From Yoonia vestfoldensis (lineage in GTDB: Bacteria > Pseudomonadota > Alphaproteobacteria > Rhodobacterales > Rhodobacteraceae), in the NCBI RefSeq assembly GCF_002158905.1, contig NZ_CP021431.1, positions 558,001-622,000 on the forward strand: a stretch of 64,000 bases of DNA. The letters are read 5' to 3'. The notes below the pieces were generated by a model, which saw only the letters and a list, made by a program, of their open reading frames with translations, was not told where the DNA came from and made no database searches. Shown in pieces: positions 63,094 to 64,000 of the stretch. Position 1 is the stretch's first letter, and the number at the start of each line of letters is the position of its first letter. A program made the position numbers and the translations under genes.

Positions 63094-64000
63094 CGAAACA
63101 TCGGTGGGCGCGCATCGGTCCAAGCGCCATCCGCCTTGGCAGAGGCGACACTGGCATAAACCGCCGCCATCGAGCGCAAGCCGTCCTCGGCCAAGGGCAA
63201 CCCGTCGCTGCTGCCGCCGCGGATCGCCGCTGCCAGATCGACATAGATATTGGCGACCGCCAGCGGGAACCCCTCGGGATGGGCAATCGCCACACGGCTC
63301 AGGCGCGCGGCATCCGAACAAAGCCCGGATTCGCCTTTTTCCATGATCTGGGTGCGCCCGCCCACTGGCGTGTAATAGACCTGATTGGGCTGTTCGGAGG
63401 CCCAGCGCATCCCGCCGGTTTCGCCGAAAATCTGGATATCGAAACCGTGCTGCCGCCCGATGGCCACGGAACTGGTCCATAACCGCCCGACCGTGCCGCC
63501 CGCCATGCGGAAATTGACCATGGCGTCATCTTCGAGCACGCGGCTGGCGATGGTCGATGCGAAATCGGCGGATACCTTTTCCACCTCATCGCCCACGATA
63601 AAGCTGGCCATATGCAGCGCATGGATGCCGCAATCGGCGAATTGCCCCGACACGCCCGCCATCGCGGGATCATAGCGCCAGCGCACGCGGGGGTTATCCG
63701 CATCCGTCGCGTCACCGTGGTGACCGTGGCTGAAATTGGTGACCACCAGCCGCACCTTGCCGATCTCGCCGGCGCGGACCATGGCGCGCATCTGGCGGAC
63801 CATCGGATAGGCGGAATAACAATAATTCACCGCACAAATCTTGCCCGCCGCGCGGGCGGTGCGGACGATATCCTCGCCCTGTTCGACGGTCATTGTCATC
63901 GGCTTTTCGCACAAGACGTGAAAGCCGGCTTCCAGAAAGGCCTTGGTGATCTCGTAATGGGTGGCATTGGGGGTGGCGACGGTGACCAGATCAATCCGGT
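63090..64000 (-). CDS. Gfo/Idh/MocA-family oxidoreductase, truncated by the window edge
   Basis: The 3' part of an NAD(P)-dependent sugar/cyclitol dehydrogenase; the frame is open to base 64000, so the N-terminal Rossmann motif lies outside. Visible are VATPNATHYEITKAFLEAGF and HVLCEKPMT with the catalytic Lys of the EKP motif, then GQFADCGIHALHMASFIVG and a C-terminal beta-sheet domain. In this locus, inositol 2-dehydrogenase-like activity is plausible but unproven. A TTG start at 63914 would destroy the cofactor fold and is rejected. Confidence 0.88.
   Translation of the reverse strand, partial: RIDLVTVATPNATHYEITKAFLEAGFHVLCEKPMTMTVEQGEDIVRTARAAGKICAVNYCYSAYPMVRQMRAMVRAGEIGKVRLVVTNFSHGHHGDATDADNPRVRWRYDPAMAGVSGQFADCGIHALHMASFIVGDEVEKVSADFASTIASRVLEDDAMVNFRMAGGTVGRLWTSSVAIGRQHGFDIQIFGETGGMRWASEQPNQVYYTPVGGRTQIMEKGESGLCSDAARLSRVAIAHPEGFPLAVANIYVDLAAAIRGGSSDGLPLAEDGLRSMAAVYASVASAKADGAWTDARPPMFR

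Overview
The window is high-GC chromosomal DNA from an alphaproteobacterium, most likely order Rhodobacterales (Roseobacter/Rhodobacter group). Supporting traits are FDH3-type formate dehydrogenase subunits, hisS-hisZ-hisG together, an adenosylcobalamin-dependent ribonucleotide reductase (NrdJ), an FeS-type bacterial photolyase/cryptochrome, DUF1489, an xdhABC block fused to a BMP-family ABC importer, and a short palindromic repeat family built around GAGGATATTT / GGCGGGAGTATTTT cores. I cannot name the species. Nearly all of the sequence is ordinary, tightly packed core genome. I see no prophage, insertion sequence, integrase, CRISPR array or rRNA.

Layout. 1-4.8 kb: formate dehydrogenase beta and gamma subunits, the Mrp/ApbC Fe-S carrier, a 51-residue membrane peptide, a secreted WD40-cytochrome c fusion and a small secreted Cys-containing protein. 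4.9-8.3 kb (minus): tRNA-Gln(TTG), then capsule export and Kdo synthesis (kpsT-like, kpsE-like, kdsA). 8.5-10.2 kb: a 3-hydroxyisobutyrate-dehydrogenase-family enzyme and an SseB-domain protein. 10.2-16.8 kb (minus): the cell-shape operon mreB-mreC-mreD-mrdA-rodA running into ghrA. 17-18.8 kb (minus): leuA behind a 20-codon leader with four Leu codons in a row, which looks like a leucine attenuator. 18.8-21 kb: an SDR gene overlapping an FeS photolyase. 21-25.2 kb: an 18-unit MORN protein, nadE and a Tat-exported metallo-beta-lactamase-fold protein. 25.3-30.5 kb: gltX, then ybbP-ybbA head-to-head with tesA. 30.5-33.1 kb: two csp genes with near-identical leaders, then ettA. 33.4-35.4 kb: a universal stress protein and an alanine/glycine:Na+ symporter.

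35.4-44.6 kb (minus) is one seven-gene purine block: xdhA-xdhB-xdhC (xanthine dehydrogenase and its maturation factor) followed by ATPase, two permeases and a BMP-type binding protein. It probably imports purine nucleosides or bases and oxidises them. 44.7-52.3 kb holds an ArsR regulator, dnaE, slyX and hisS-hisZ-hisG. 52.3-58.2 kb holds an MFS transporter, an acyl-CoA synthetase, DUF1489 and nrdJ. 58.2-64 kb is an inositol-type catabolic locus: iolB plus a sugar ABC importer on the minus strand, a divergent LacI regulator with a perfect 16-bp operator over the predicted -35 of the importer promoter, and a Gfo/Idh/MocA oxidoreductase cut by the window edge.

The most unusual signals are not whole genes. 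They are palindromic repeats inserted in frame into xdhB, dnaE and nrdJ; a perfect 24-bp palindrome that supplies the stop codons of both dnaE and slyX; a nine-unit block duplication inside the MORN protein; the apparently leaderless leucine leader peptide; and several convergent gene pairs whose stop codons share a palindromic tetramer or hexamer. I found nothing that I can defend as a wholly undescribed multi-gene system.
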